Source: an uncultured Pirellula sp.
GTDB taxonomy: Bacteria; Planctomycetota; Planctomycetia; Pirellulales; Pirellulaceae
Direction of reading: 5' to 3'
Length of the DNA: 64,000 bases
Assembly: GCA_903892355.1 (NCBI GenBank)
Contig: CAITIE010000135.1
Span: 37,196 to 101,195 of the forward strand
A model generated the notes under the pieces. The model saw only the letters and a list, made by a program, of their open reading frames with translations. It was not told where the DNA came from and searched no databases. Below, one piece after another: positions 48,918-60,188 of this stretch. Position numbers and translations under genes: made by a program. How positions within the stretch are numbered: the stretch's first letter is position 1; every line of letters begins with the position of its first letter.

Positions 48918-50510
48918 ATGATCCATGCACCATTCCCATGGAAGCTCACGAAGCCATCAAGGCCTCCTACACTATCGAGAAATCCTGAGGGAGCAGAACA
49001 TCTTGATCGCAAATCTTTGCACGCTTGCGTCGTCGATAAAACCTTAACTCGACGATTTGCGTGGCCCCTCATTATTTTCCTGGTATCCACCCTCTTCGGT
49101 GAAATGACTGCCTCAGGACAAGAGCCAATCGCCGGCAACCATTCTAGGGTAATAACCATAGGTCGTGACACAACCTTTGTAACCGATCCACAGCGAGAAG
49201 ATGGAACGATCGATTATCCAAAATGGCTGAATCAACACATGGGCGATGGAGCGTCCCCAGAGAACAATGCGATGGTACTGATCTACCAGGCTACAGGGCG
49301 ACTGGGGCAACCTGATCAAGTCTTCGAGATGATCGGCGCACCCGCACTCAAACCTATCGACGAAGTCTTCAAATCATGGAGTCGGCCAAAGTCCAAAGTG
49401 TTTCAGGCTGCCAAAATCAAACCATGGAAAGCGAATAGCGATCCGGAATTGAATCAGTGGCTCGAGACAAACAGCAAGGCTATGGAGATCGTCCGCGAGG
49501 CCTCGTTCCGAGAGCATTTCTATTCACCCTTGATTTGCGACGACACACAGATCATCTTCAACATCCGGTATCCCCACCTCGACGCGACGCGAGAGATAGC
49601 TCATGCATTCGCAATTCGCGACATGTTGCATCTTGGAGAAAACGATATTGCAAACGCCTGGAGTGACCTTCTGGTAACCCATCGACTGGGTCGCCTTTTC
49701 GGCAGAGGCTTCTCGCTTATGCACTTACAAGTTGGGTATGACATCGAGAATCTAGCGATGCGCGGAGAGCTTCAAGTACTATCGATGATTCCTTCTTCAT
49801 CGGATCTTACACCGTATCGTCGCGATCTGGAAACACTCCCTCAGAGAATGCCATTCGCAGACAAGATCCAGTACGGTGAACGCATGATGCTGCTCGATCT
49901 TGTTTCCAAAGTCGCTACGGGGAAGGCTGACACCACGGAAATAACATCGATCGTTACTGACTCCAACGAAGTACGGGACCTGCTTATCGAATTGAGCGAG
50001 CACTCCATCGATTGGAAAAGGGTCTTACGAGAAATCAATGCTGTCATGGATCAATCCGTCGACGCATTTCAACAACCAGATTATCGTCAGAGATGGTCGA
50101 AGTACTCAGTTCAAATGGGATTGAGCAAGGCCGATCTCGAGGAGTCCCTCTTCCAACCACAGAGTATCAAAACACTGGACAGGACTAAGCTCAATGATTT
50201 ATTGGCTCCTTGGTTGGCCTATTCACTCGTCGTCCTTTACGGAACAGACTCCAGTACCGAGACAGAACAATACACAATCCACTTAAAAGTAACGTTTGCA
50301 CTTATCGAATGGTATCGCGAGCATGGCTACTACCCGGAATCGCTCAACGCGTTGTACCCGAATTTATTGGATATCGAACCGATGGATCTTTTTGCAGAGG
50401 AACCGCTGACCTACAAACGCACCGAAACGGGCTGCTTTTTCTCGAGCGTAGGCAGTGACGGTCCCTACATCAATTCGGAGGAATTGATTGTCACTCTTGG
50501 TTACCGCTGA
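48918..50510 (+). CDS. Hypothetical exported protein
   Basis: 530-aa ORF with signal-like RFAWPLIIFLVSTLFGEMTASGQ; no family recognised. Start may be internal. Confidence 0.55.
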   Translation: MIHAPFPWKLTKPSRPPTLSRNPEGAEHLDRKSLHACVVDKTLTRRFAWPLIIFLVSTLFGEMTASGQEPIAGNHSRVITIGRDTTFVTDPQREDGTIDYPKWLNQHMGDGASPENNAMVLIYQATGRLGQPDQVFEMIGAPALKPIDEVFKSWSRPKSKVFQAAKIKPWKANSDPELNQWLETNSKAMEIVREASFREHFYSPLICDDTQIIFNIRYPHLDATREIAHAFAIRDMLHLGENDIANAWSDLLVTHRLGRLFGRGFSLMHLQVGYDIENLAMRGELQVLSMIPSSSDLTPYRRDLETLPQRMPFADKIQYGERMMLLDLVSKVATGKADTTEITSIVTDSNEVRDLLIELSEHSIDWKRVLREINAVMDQSVDAFQQPDYRQRWSKYSVQMGLSKADLEESLFQPQSIKTLDRTKLNDLLAPWLAYSLVVLYGTDSSTETEQYTIHLKVTFALIEWYREHGYYPESLNALYPNLLDIEPMDLFAEEPLTYKRTETGCFFSSVGSDGPYINSEELIVTLGYR

Positions 50511-50572
50511 TACGCAATTCCGCCCTCTCCATTAGTCTCGATCGGCCTTCCCAGATAGAAAATTAATTATGC

Positions 50573-52060
50573 ATGGACAGAGACCGATGTGCTAAAATCC
50601 GAAGTACTATGCGGGTGCTTTTTCCCGTCCCACCTTCCGACGGCAGGCCAATGATCTCATCTTCGACTTTGCATCGATGCTCGCTATGGGTTGCTGCCAT
50701 CATGGTTATGGCTGCCCCTGACGCAATTCATGGTCAAGATTCATCTCCGACGGCCTCCGCCTCACTCATTCAACTAGAATCTCGTCGGGAACTTTTTATC
50801 GATAAGTACTTGATTGATTCTCTCGAGGGTCTCTCCCTGAAGTTGCATGAGCCCAAGCCTACGCCGCCGATGACAGAGCCCGCCAACGATATGGAATATG
50901 GGACCATCATTCGCGATGGCGACTTATTTCGCATGTACACTCGCGATGGACGCGGAGCGAAATTTGACGGGGACGATAAAGAGGTAACTCGGTACTGCGA
51001 AAGCCGCGATGGCATTCACTGGACAAAGCCAACCCTGAACTTGGTGGAACTGGATGGGTCCAAAGAGAATAACGTGATTCTTAAAGAAGCCCCTTTCTGC
51101 CACAACTTTGCTCCCTTCCTCGATGAGAATCCTACCGCACCGAAGGAGAGCCGTTTCAAAGCACTTGCTGGGACCGTGAAATCCGGATTGTTCGCTTTCC
51201 ATTCGAACGATGGCATCCACTGGTCAAAACTACGGAACGCCCCGGTTATTCAATACACAAAAGAATACGCGTTCGATTCGCAGAACGTTGCGTTTTGGTC
51301 AGCCGACGAAGGGGCCTATGTCTGCTACTTCAGGCATTTTCTAGACGGCAAACTGCGTTCTATTTGCCGAACCACTTCGAAGGACTTCGTGCATTGGACA
51401 GAACCCACCCCAATGCGACCCAACCTGCCTAATGAGCATCTGTATACATCGCTGGCACACCCCTATTTCAATGCACCCCACATCACTATCTCAACACCGA
51501 CACGCTTCCATCCGGAGCGCGGTGAATCGACCGACATTCTTTTCATGACGGCTCGCGGCGACCAACCTTTCGATCGGACGTTTCGCCAAGCGTTCCTGCG
51601 ACCAGGGCTCGATCCAAATCGCTGGGGAAACCGCTCCAATTACGCCGCCTGGCACATTGTCCAGACCGGTCCTACCGAGATGTCGATCTATGTCACTCCG
51701 TTTCGTAGATTCACGCTACGACTCGATGGCTTCGCGTCACTCCACGCCGATGCAGACCAAGGCCGGATGACGACCAAACCGTTTACCATGACCGGAGATG
51801 AACTTCATTTGAACGCGTCCACGAGCGCTGGCGGTTTTGTCCGCGCAGAAATCACAGACGCACAAGGTACTCCAATCCCTGGCTTTTCGTTTTCGGATTC
51901 GGAACCATTGGTCGGCGACTCGGTGGATACCATCGTGCGTTGGAAACCGACATCAGATCTAAGTGCGTTGATCGGAAAGCCGATCCGGCTGCGATTGGAG
52001 TTGCTGGATGCCGACGTGTTTGCAATCCAATTCCTCCGTCGCAAAGCCGCCACAGATTAA
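50573..52060 (+). CDS. Exported glycosidase-like beta-propeller protein (GH43/GH32-like fold suggested)
   Basis: SRRELFIDKYLIDSLEGLSLKLHEPKPTPP; repeated SRDGIHWTKPTLNLVEL / SNDGIHWSKL / TSKDFVHWTEPTP blade-like motifs. Confidence 0.6.
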   Translation: MDRDRCAKIRSTMRVLFPVPPSDGRPMISSSTLHRCSLWVAAIMVMAAPDAIHGQDSSPTASASLIQLESRRELFIDKYLIDSLEGLSLKLHEPKPTPPMTEPANDMEYGTIIRDGDLFRMYTRDGRGAKFDGDDKEVTRYCESRDGIHWTKPTLNLVELDGSKENNVILKEAPFCHNFAPFLDENPTAPKESRFKALAGTVKSGLFAFHSNDGIHWSKLRNAPVIQYTKEYAFDSQNVAFWSADEGAYVCYFRHFLDGKLRSICRTTSKDFVHWTEPTPMRPNLPNEHLYTSLAHPYFNAPHITISTPTRFHPERGESTDILFMTARGDQPFDRTFRQAFLRPGLDPNRWGNRSNYAAWHIVQTGPTEMSIYVTPFRRFTLRLDGFASLHADADQGRMTTKPFTMTGDELHLNASTSAGGFVRAEITDAQGTPIPGFSFSDSEPLVGDSVDTIVRWKPTSDLSALIGKPIRLRLELLDADVFAIQFLRRKAATD

Positions 52061-52073
52061 CCCCACGCCTACC

Positions 52074-55000
52074 ATGGGAAACGATTCTCTTTCTTCTACA
52101 GCTCGATCCTTCAAATCACCGCCTGATCTGGCTGGTTGCCGCGTGTGGTTCACCGCCTTGTTGCTTTTACTTGCCTATTTACCTACCGCGAACGCGGAAC
52201 CACCTCTTTCCAATTCCGTGGACTTTAACCGCGATATCCGACCGGTTTTGCAACAGCGATGTTTCGCTTGCCACGGAGCACTCAAACAACAGGCCGGACT
52301 GCGTCTCGATACGGCCTCGGCGATTCTTCGAGGTAGCGATTCAGGCAAAATCATCGAGGCCAATCAATCCGCTTCGAGTCTATTGATCCACCGATTGAAA
52401 TCGTCCGACCCCGAGGAACGAATGCCGCCCGAAGGCCATCCCCTTGAGGAATCCCAAATTCTCGCCATCGCGGAATGGATCGATCGAGGAGCGATTCCAC
52501 CACCCAACGACCAGCCAGAACCTGATCCGAACCAACATTGGTCGTTTCAGATCCCTAGTCGTCCCGCACTGCCACTACCTCGGGAATCGAGTATTCCTGG
52601 AAATCCCATCGATGCATTCATTGAGCATCGATGGCATCAACATGGCGTCACCCCTCAAGCGATAGACGATCCTGCAACACGATTGCGTCGCGTCTATCTC
52701 GATCTCATCGGATTGCCCCCTTCTCCCGAAGCTTTAAAACAATTCGAAACAAATCCATCCCAGACTGAATACGAACGCATTGTCGACGAACTTCTCGCGT
52801 CACCCAAGTACGGTGAGCGCTGGGGTCGACACTGGATGGACGTGTGGCGATACGCCGATTGGTTTGGCAGACGCTACGTTCCAGACGTCTGGAACAGCGC
52901 TCCTCAAATCTGGCGATGGCGAGATTGGATCGTTCAATCACTCAATAACGATGTAGGGTACGATCAGATGATTCGCGAAATGCTCGCGGCCGACGAGATC
53001 CAGCCGGGAGATACGCAATCCGCCGTCGCAACCGGATATCTAATTCGCAATTGGTATGCGCTGAACCCTAACGATTGGATGCGCAGCAATGTCGAGCATG
53101 CTGGCAAAGCATTCCTCGGATTAACATTCCACTGCGCCCATTGCCATGATCACAAATACGATCCGATCTCCCAAGAAAACTACTTTCAATTCCGAGCCTT
53201 CTTTGAACCGATCTCCGTCCGCCAAGACCGCGTTCCTGGCCAGTCGGACCCAGGCCCGTTTCAAGAGTACGAGTACAGCACCCTTAGGAAAGTCCAGCGA
53301 CTCGGTCGTGTGAGCATCTTTGACAAAAATCATGATGCTCCCACCTGGTTCTACACAGGAGGAGATGAACGCAATCGATTGACCGATCGAGGATCGATTT
53401 CTCCAGACGTCCCGAATTTTCTCAAATCGGCGTTCCAACAACCCATCGCGTCAATCCAATTGCCACTTAACGCATGGTACCCAGGATTGGATAATTCTTT
53501 AATCGCCGCAGTAATGGAAGAAGCGAACACCGCTCTAGCAGCGTCCAAACAGGAACTCTCCACCGCCCAATCCAAACTTTACGATCCATCTGCCACACCC
53601 GAACTTTCAAAGCAAGAACAAGAGGCATTTGAAAAAGTAAAGTTACTGGAATCCCAAATAAACCAAGCTCGCCAGGCCGAGGGCCCCTCGAACACTACTG
53701 CTCTCAGTGGTGAGCAATCGCTCTTGTTCGATGCTTCCACTGGGCGTCGAATGATCTATCGCTCGGTTCCTGAAATAATCTCCGTCGAGGAAAATGACGA
53801 AGTCTGCTTTCTAGTTCGCATTCTCGCAGACTCCCACTTTAACTTCCAATTGACACGAAACAGCGCTACCGGGGCCACCGCAACCTACGTGGGATTTGAA
53901 AAGGGTAAAATCAAGTCGTACAAACCCTCGTCGTTTGATGAATTTGAGGTGGGGCAATTCGACACATCCACGAGTGCAATGATGCTCGTCCAATTCACGT
54001 TGCACCCAAAGGCAGATCAATGCACGCTCACCGTATCGTCTCCTGACTCTAAGCATCTCTATGTGGATCATGCAACCATCGCACTGAATGGCTGGAACCC
54101 ATCGGGCGATCCTAATAAAGGGATCCTTTTCGATGCGAGACCCGGGTCTGTTGCCCTCGTCGATGATTGGAAATACGTACGTCGCATGAACGCATCATCC
54201 ACATCGTTGCTCGAATTTGACTTTGAACCAGCGAAGCATCAGGAGAATACAGAACTTGTAGGAAATCTCGATTGGGTATCGGCCAAAAATTACTCACTGG
54301 CACCCGCATACTCCAAGGTCGTTCGCACCTTACCGAATTTGAACCTGCGTCCGCTGGAGAACGAACTTGCACGGGCCCAGAGAATGGCGATGAGGGGACG
54401 AATTTCCGTCGAGGTCGCAACCGCTAAAGTCGCATCGGCACAAGCTCATCGCGATAGCCTCCATGCACGGATCGTTGCGGAACAAGCAAAATACGATCCC
54501 AATGAAGCAACAGGTTCCAATCAGATCGAGTTACTATGCCGAAAGGCCTTCGTCGCGGAAAAGCTCGCAGAGAGCGAGAAAGCTGGTTGGGAATCGCTCG
54601 AAGCGACACGAGTATTAGCAGACGTCGAGTCCAAACCTGAGGATGCCCCCAATCGAGCCAAGGAATTAGAAGCCGCACTGCAACGATTTGCGGCAGCGCA
54701 AGCCGCGCAGGATGCTGCGGAACTGGCTTTCCGAAATTCCCAAGTGGCTTCTGCCTCCCCCATCTCCTACAAACCACTTTCAACTCAATACCCGAAAACC
54801 AGTACCGGTCGACGCAAAGCCTTGGCCGAGTGGATAACTTCGGTCAAAAATCCTCTTACTGCTCGCGTCGGCGTCAATCACCTATGGATGCGACACTTTC
54901 ACCAGCCCTTGGTAAAGAGTGTGTTTGATTTTGGCCGAAACGGCAGCCTCCCTACCCATCCTGAACTCTTGGATTGGCTCGCCGTGGAATGGATGGAATC

Positions 55001-55631
55001 CGGCTGGAGCATGAAACACTTGCATCGCCTCATGGTGACCAGCAATACCTACCAACGGCAATCCTTTGCCGCAACCAATCCATCTCAGCAGATAGATACC
55101 GAGAACCAGTGGTACTGGCGGATGAACACGGGACGGATGGAAGTCGAGGTCGTTCGGGACTCCCTCATCGAATTGGCAGGAAAAATTGATCCCACCATGG
55201 GAGGCCAAGAGCTCGAAAACAAGGATATTTTTACGACATGGCGTCGAACGATTTACTACTCTTGCCAGCCTGAAGAAGACGGAAAAAGTCAGCTCGGAAT
55301 GCTGTTTGACGGTCCTGATGCCAGCGACTGTTATCGAAGAACGAGAACCGTTATTCCCCAGCAATCGCTCGCTCTGACCAACAGCCCGCTCGTGCATGAA
55401 CTCAGTCCACTGATTGCAAAACGGATCGAAACCTCATGGAAAAGATTTGAACCGATTCCAAACGATGCATTCGTCATTGAAGCCTTTCGCACGATCCTCA
55501 ATCGGGCCCCCACCGCCGAGGAACAGGCATTGTGCGAAGAGTATGTTTCCAGAAATCCCGACACACAATCCCAACGAGTCAGCCTGGTCCGAGTACTGCT
55601 CAATCACAACGACTTTATCACCATTCGATAA
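52074..55631 (+). CDS. PSCyt1-DUF1549-DUF1553 (PSD1) domain protein with CxxCH motif
   Basis: FNRDIRPVLQQRCFACHGALKQQAGLRLD; FIEHRWHQHGVTPQAIDDPATRLRRVYLDLIGLPPSPEAL; KYGERWGRHWMDVWRYAD; RKALAEWITSVKNPLTARVGVNHLWMRHFHQPLVKSVFDFGRNGSLPTHPELLDWLAVEW. Confidence 0.93.
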   Translation: MGNDSLSSTARSFKSPPDLAGCRVWFTALLLLLAYLPTANAEPPLSNSVDFNRDIRPVLQQRCFACHGALKQQAGLRLDTASAILRGSDSGKIIEANQSASSLLIHRLKSSDPEERMPPEGHPLEESQILAIAEWIDRGAIPPPNDQPEPDPNQHWSFQIPSRPALPLPRESSIPGNPIDAFIEHRWHQHGVTPQAIDDPATRLRRVYLDLIGLPPSPEALKQFETNPSQTEYERIVDELLASPKYGERWGRHWMDVWRYADWFGRRYVPDVWNSAPQIWRWRDWIVQSLNNDVGYDQMIREMLAADEIQPGDTQSAVATGYLIRNWYALNPNDWMRSNVEHAGKAFLGLTFHCAHCHDHKYDPISQENYFQFRAFFEPISVRQDRVPGQSDPGPFQEYEYSTLRKVQRLGRVSIFDKNHDAPTWFYTGGDERNRLTDRGSISPDVPNFLKSAFQQPIASIQLPLNAWYPGLDNSLIAAVMEEANTALAASKQELSTAQSKLYDPSATPELSKQEQEAFEKVKLLESQINQARQAEGPSNTTALSGEQSLLFDASTGRRMIYRSVPEIISVEENDEVCFLVRILADSHFNFQLTRNSATGATATYVGFEKGKIKSYKPSSFDEFEVGQFDTSTSAMMLVQFTLHPKADQCTLTVSSPDSKHLYVDHATIALNGWNPSGDPNKGILFDARPGSVALVDDWKYVRRMNASSTSLLEFDFEPAKHQENTELVGNLDWVSAKNYSLAPAYSKVVRTLPNLNLRPLENELARAQRMAMRGRISVEVATAKVASAQAHRDSLHARIVAEQAKYDPNEATGSNQIELLCRKAFVAEKLAESEKAGWESLEATRVLADVESKPEDAPNRAKELEAALQRFAAAQAAQDAAELAFRNSQVASASPISYKPLSTQYPKTSTGRRKALAEWITSVKNPLTARVGVNHLWMRHFHQPLVKSVFDFGRNGSLPTHPELLDWLAVEWMESGWSMKHLHRLMVTSNTYQRQSFAATNPSQQIDTENQWYWRMNTGRMEVEVVRDSLIELAGKIDPTMGGQELENKDIFTTWRRTIYYSCQPEEDGKSQLGMLFDGPDASDCYRRTRTVIPQQSLALTNSPLVHELSPLIAKRIETSWKRFEPIPNDAFVIEAFRTILNRAPTAEEQALCEEYVSRNPDTQSQRVSLVRVLLNHNDFITIR

Positions 55632-55665
55632 GTGCGTACCCACGACACCATCCCGAGATGAATAG

Positions 55666-57150
55666 ATGACATCCACTCGCAGAATGTTCCTTGCCGATTT
55701 CGGGATGGGTTTTACTGGTCTCGCGTTAGGCTCCATGTTGGCGCACGATGGTGTGATTCGCGCTGGAAGCCCATCGAGTTCTCCTGTCCCTGAAGGAACT
55801 ATGGAGCCACCGAATGACCCACAGAAGCGAACCGGCAAAGCGAAATCGGTGATTTGGGTGTTTCTCTCGGGTGGATACAGCCATCTCGAAACATTCGATC
55901 CAAAACCCGCACTCAACGACTATGCAGGAAAAACCTATCAGGAAACGCCCTTCCCGAACCCCGTCAACTCGCAGCTACATAAAAAACGATTTCGCTCAGT
56001 ACCCGCCGAAGAGATCAATGTTCGGGATGTATATCCAACGGTTTATCCGATGCAGGTTGGATGGAAGAAGTGTGGGCAATCGGGAATTGAAGTGACGGAT
56101 TGGTGGCCGCACTTGAGTCAGTGCGTGGATGATTTGTGCTTTGTACGAAACATGTGGACCACCGACAACGATCATGCTGCCGAAAACCAAATCCATACTG
56201 GTCGCCATCGGCTTGATGAAACACAACCGAGCATCGGTGCATGGGCCAACTACGGCCTGGGTAGCTTCAACGACAATCTCCCCAAGTTCGTGGTTCTAGG
56301 AGGCCCTACGCGGTCCGATACCAGGCAATCGATCGACTCCTTTTATCTGGGTCCACAGCATGCGGGAGTTCCCCTAACTCTCGATCCCAAAAATCCACTA
56401 CCCTTTGGGCAACGCTTTGAGAAGCAATCCGTCGACGAGCAAGCTCGCGAATTTGAATTGATCGGCAAGCTGAACGGATTGGCGGGAGCTATCTATCCTG
56501 AGGACGACGAGCTTCGCGCACGGATCCGGGCTTACGAACTAGCGTTCCGCATGCAAGCGTCCGTCCCCGACGCCATCGATTTGGCGAGCGAAACCGAGGC
56601 GACTCGAAAACTCTACGGTTTGGATCAAGACGCGACCAAGGTTGCGGGTGAACGATTCCTCGCGGCGCGTAGACTTGTCGAACGAGGGGTTCGGTTCGTA
56701 CAGGTTTTCCCATCCGCATACGGTGTCTGGGACTCGCATCAGAAACTGAAAGAGAATCACACCAAGCTTTGCGCTAGCATCGACTTACCAATTGCGGGCC
56801 TTATCGCCGATCTAAAACAACGCGGGTTGCTGGAATCGACGCTGGTTGTATTCTGCACCGAGTTCGGACGCACTCCAGGCTTGGAAAAGCGAGGTGGTGG
56901 AATCGATGGACGGGACCACCATCCCAATGGATTCACTATATGGTTCGCTGGTGCCGGGATAAAACGTGGTCACGTTCATGGAGAGACAGATGAACTGGGT
57001 TACCATGCACTCGGCGAAGGACACTACGTCACCGACATCCACGCGACGGTGCTTCATTTGTTGGGGTTGGACTCCCGCTCCCTGGAAATCCCCGGGCGCA
57101 AGCGTCTCGAAATCGACCATGGAAAGGTCATCGAAGATATTCTGGTCTAG
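55666..57150 (+). CDS. DUF1501 domain-containing protein
   Basis: RRMFLADFGMGFTGLALGSML; KSVIWVFLSGGYSHLETFDPKPALN; VFCTEFGRTPGLEKRGGGIDGRDHHPNGFTIWFAGAGIKRGHVHGETDELGYHA. Confidence 0.93.
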   Translation: MTSTRRMFLADFGMGFTGLALGSMLAHDGVIRAGSPSSSPVPEGTMEPPNDPQKRTGKAKSVIWVFLSGGYSHLETFDPKPALNDYAGKTYQETPFPNPVNSQLHKKRFRSVPAEEINVRDVYPTVYPMQVGWKKCGQSGIEVTDWWPHLSQCVDDLCFVRNMWTTDNDHAAENQIHTGRHRLDETQPSIGAWANYGLGSFNDNLPKFVVLGGPTRSDTRQSIDSFYLGPQHAGVPLTLDPKNPLPFGQRFEKQSVDEQAREFELIGKLNGLAGAIYPEDDELRARIRAYELAFRMQASVPDAIDLASETEATRKLYGLDQDATKVAGERFLAARRLVERGVRFVQVFPSAYGVWDSHQKLKENHTKLCASIDLPIAGLIADLKQRGLLESTLVVFCTEFGRTPGLEKRGGGIDGRDHHPNGFTIWFAGAGIKRGHVHGETDELGYHALGEGHYVTDIHATVLHLLGLDSRSLEIPGRKRLEIDHGKVIEDILV

Positions 57151-57246
57151 AATCACTTCATGAACAGCACCCTTAATTGGTAACGATCGTCAAATAGAGG
57201 CCTCACCAACGCTGCAACTTCGCTGCTGCACACAAAAAAGGTGGGA

Positions 57247-58044
57247 CTAAAATGGCGAGGTGCGACATCGCGAGGCGAGCAACCCCGTTGCCAAGCGGAG
57301 ATCTAAATCAGCGACGAGCAAACCCTCGCGACCATAGGGTTGATAGCAATGGAGGGTACCGTCAGGACGAGCAATGGCCGACGTGGTACCCGCCCCTTCG
57401 CTCGCGCAGTTGACTGAGGCAAAATAGCATGTGTTTTCCGCCGCACGGCATAGAATGGCTTTCTCGTGAAACGTGTTGGCCGGGTCTGCGAAAACGTGGG
57501 GACGAAAACTTCCAGGCTCAGCGATATGGGCATGCGGGTGAAATACAACGTGTGCACCACGGCGAACAGCCCAACGCACCGTTTCGGGGTAGCGCCAACC
57601 TTCATGGCAAATCACGATGCCAAATGTTAAAGGACCAGCAGTGAATACTCGACGCTCGGTTCCGAATGCAGGGTAGATGCTTTCTTCGGACGGATCATTT
57701 TGCCCTTTATCCTGCCACCCCATAACCGATCCATCTTGAGCGATCACAAGAGTAGTAATTTGCAAACCACGTTCGGTGATCCTCTCGGTACCTAAGATAA
57801 CCGTGATGTCAGCGGTCTTAGCTGCATTGGCGATTTCCGCCCACGCGCGTTCCAGAAATTTGGTGTCGGGTGCCAGACCCGACACACCAGGCCAGCGGTA
57901 ACCGGGAACGAAACATTCGGGAAAACACACCAACATCGCACCCTGACGCCCCGCCTCAGCCACTGCTTCCGTCGCCAATTGCACGGACTCTTCGCGCGTG
58001 GATGGGACCTTGATATTTGCCAGAGCAATACGAACCACGCTCAT
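57247..58044 (-). CDS. Carbon-nitrogen hydrolase (nitrilase superfamily)
   Basis: VRIALANIKVPSTREESVQLATEAVAEAGRQGAMLVCFPECFVPGYRW; GWQDKGQNDPSEESIYPAFGTERRVF; FGIVICHEGWRYPETVRWAVRRGAHVVFHPH (E, K, C triad). Confidence 0.88.
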   Translation of the reverse strand: MSVVRIALANIKVPSTREESVQLATEAVAEAGRQGAMLVCFPECFVPGYRWPGVSGLAPDTKFLERAWAEIANAAKTADITVILGTERITERGLQITTLVIAQDGSVMGWQDKGQNDPSEESIYPAFGTERRVFTAGPLTFGIVICHEGWRYPETVRWAVRRGAHVVFHPHAHIAEPGSFRPHVFADPANTFHEKAILCRAAENTCYFASVNCASEGAGTTSAIARPDGTLHCYQPYGREGLLVADLDLRLATGLLASRCRTSPF

Positions 58045-58312
58045 GGAAATGCTCCTTTCCCTTTCAATCGTAACGGCTGGATCATCAGATCTGAATCTTA
58101 CCACGATGGAATGCAACCCGTCGTTTGGAACCCACAGCTTCACTAAGCTGTTGCGGAATTCCTCAATCCATTGGATGCATTGGTAAAGAAATTTCGACTT
58201 TCCTGCATCCAATGCGATTTATTCAGCGAATCCAATTCCAACAGAAAACGCCATTACGGTGGCCAGATAGAGGAAATCGGTATTAATTCGAGCTCTAGAG
58301 CTTTAGGGGAAA

Positions 58313-59464
58313 ATGATGAAATTTAATGTTTTGCGTATCTTTGCTTTGACAACCATGGGTATTTGGTCGGCACCGTGCTTTGCCGATACTATCGTGGACA
58401 CAGCGGTGGATGCCGGTCAGTTCAACACACTGACGGCAGCCTTGAAAGCAGCCAACCTAGTCGACACGCTGAAGGGGCCAGGCCCGTTCACCGTCTTTGC
58501 TCCAACCGATGAGGCTTTCTCGAAACTGCCTGCCGAAACCGTCACGGACCTTCTCAAGCCAGAGAATCGACAGAAACTCGCCGGCATTCTTACCTACCAC
58601 GTAATCCCTGGAAAAGTGCAGGCGAAAGAGGTTATCAAGCAACGAGGAGCTATCGCCGTGAACGGCCAACGGGTCGACATCCGTTTTGACGAAGAAGGAT
58701 TGAAGGTGGACGGTGCAAAAGTATTGACCACGGACATCCTTTGCGACAACGGAGTGATTCACGTGATCGACTCTGTCCTCCTTCCTGGAAAAGCCACCAT
58801 TCCTGAAATCGCCAAAGACTCAGGAACTTTCGAAACCTTGCTCACAGCTGCTAAGGCTGCCGGGCTCGCCGATGTACTGGGCAGCACTGGACCTTTCACG
58901 GTATTCGCACCCACCGACGAAGCATTTGAAAAGCTACCGAAAGGAACCGTTGAGATGCTTCTGAAGCCTGAGAACAAGTCAAAACTCGCAGACATTCTGA
59001 AGTATCATGTGATTCCAGGCAGAGTCTATTCTGAGAAAGTTCTTGAGAGCAAAGCATTAAAAACACTACAAGGTTCACTTGCAACAGTTTCGCTAAAGGA
59101 TGGCTCACCAAGAATCCAACAGGCAAAGATTTTAAAAACTGATATCGATGCAACCAATGGAGTCATTCACGTCATCGATAGTGTGATCATTCCTCCTCCC
59201 GCAAATACGAATACCCAACGCAAATTGACCGAGGCAATTGCAGAAGGAGTACCTCTCTTCAATGCGGGCCATCATGCTGAGTGCGCCGAGATCTATCGCA
59301 ACGCCATGAATGAGTTGATGTCGACGTCGCTACCGAATACTATGAAACAGCACATGTCTAAAGTGATCAAGAAGGCCGACAATACTCAGTGCGTGACGGA
59401 AAAGGCCTGGGTTCTTCGCCGTGGAATCGACCAGATGTACGAACAACTGGCATCGCGAAACTGA
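58313..59464 (+). CDS. Exported protein with two fasciclin (FAS1) domains
   Basis: Two copies of the pattern [64 protein letters not shown] / [77 protein letters not shown] twice. Confidence 0.95.
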   Translation: MMKFNVLRIFALTTMGIWSAPCFADTIVDTAVDAGQFNTLTAALKAANLVDTLKGPGPFTVFAPTDEAFSKLPAETVTDLLKPENRQKLAGILTYHVIPGKVQAKEVIKQRGAIAVNGQRVDIRFDEEGLKVDGAKVLTTDILCDNGVIHVIDSVLLPGKATIPEIAKDSGTFETLLTAAKAAGLADVLGSTGPFTVFAPTDEAFEKLPKGTVEMLLKPENKSKLADILKYHVIPGRVYSEKVLESKALKTLQGSLATVSLKDGSPRIQQAKILKTDIDATNGVIHVIDSVIIPPPANTNTQRKLTEAIAEGVPLFNAGHHAECAEIYRNAMNELMSTSLPNTMKQHMSKVIKKADNTQCVTEKAWVLRRGIDQMYEQLASRN

Positions 59465-59490
59465 TTGAAAACCCGATTAGACATTCGCCC

Positions 59491-59520
59491 CTCCCGACCT
59501 CGCGCTTTTGAGGTCGGGAG
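59491..59520. terminator. Hairpin between the FAS1 gene and the sigma factor gene (terminator or attenuator-like)
   Basis: Perfect 11-bp stem CTCCCGACCTC / GAGGTCGGGAG with 8-nt loop; only a weak T tract (TTTCGC). Confidence 0.55.
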
Positions 59521-59531
59521 TTTCGCATACT

Positions 59532-60188
59532 ATGAAATCTGATTTAATTGAAATACAAATGAAAAATGGTTGTGATCGAGGGGAGGAAACTCTTCGGAAC
59601 CCCGCTGGAACATTCCTGCGTTTTTCTGGGCAACCATTGCTTCCTCTTATCGCTGATGGGGACACAACTGCGGTTGACCGATTTGTTGACAGGTACGGAG
59701 GACTGATATGGTCCATCGCAAAAAAGATGACTCGCAGCTCGCATGATGCGGAAGATCTAGTCCAAGAAGTTTTCATCGAACTCTGGAGAAATGCAGCTTC
59801 CTTCCAACCCGATCGTGGCTCCGAAGTTTCCTTCATCGCGACGATCGCCAGGCGGCGCGTGGTCGACCGACTCCGAAAAAAGTCCTCAATCCTCCAAGTG
59901 ATGACTCTTGATGAACAAACATGGAAAGTCAGTACTAACAGCCAACGAGATTCGTTGGAAATCGACGACGAGCTGGCGAAAATTCATAGATGCCTAGGGC
60001 AGTTATCCTCCAACACCCAAGAGGTTCTGAAGCTCATCCTTCAGCAGGGAATGTCCCACCAAGAAGTCTCCTCGTCGATGAGCCTACCACTCGGAAGCGT
60101 CAAATCGTACGCGAGACGTGGCTTGCTCTTTCTACGCGAATGCGTAAGCCGTCCGCTATCGGAAGTTATGCTTGAGGCGCAATCATGA
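59532..60188 (+). CDS. ECF RNA polymerase sigma factor (SigK-like)
   Basis: VDRFVDRYGGLIWSIAKKMTRSSHDAEDLVQEVFIELWRNAASFQPDRGSEVSFIATIARRRVVDRLRKKS; region 4 GMSHQEVSSSMSLPLGSVKSYARRGLLFLREC. Confidence 0.92.
   Translation: MKSDLIEIQMKNGCDRGEETLRNPAGTFLRFSGQPLLPLIADGDTTAVDRFVDRYGGLIWSIAKKMTRSSHDAEDLVQEVFIELWRNAASFQPDRGSEVSFIATIARRRVVDRLRKKSSILQVMTLDEQTWKVSTNSQRDSLEIDDELAKIHRCLGQLSSNTQEVLKLILQQGMSHQEVSSSMSLPLGSVKSYARRGLLFLRECVSRPLSEVMLEAQS

Noticed and set aside
52074-57150. PSCyt/DUF1549-DUF1501 pair as a novel system
   Set aside because: This gene pair is widespread in Planctomycetes; notable for taxonomy but not new.
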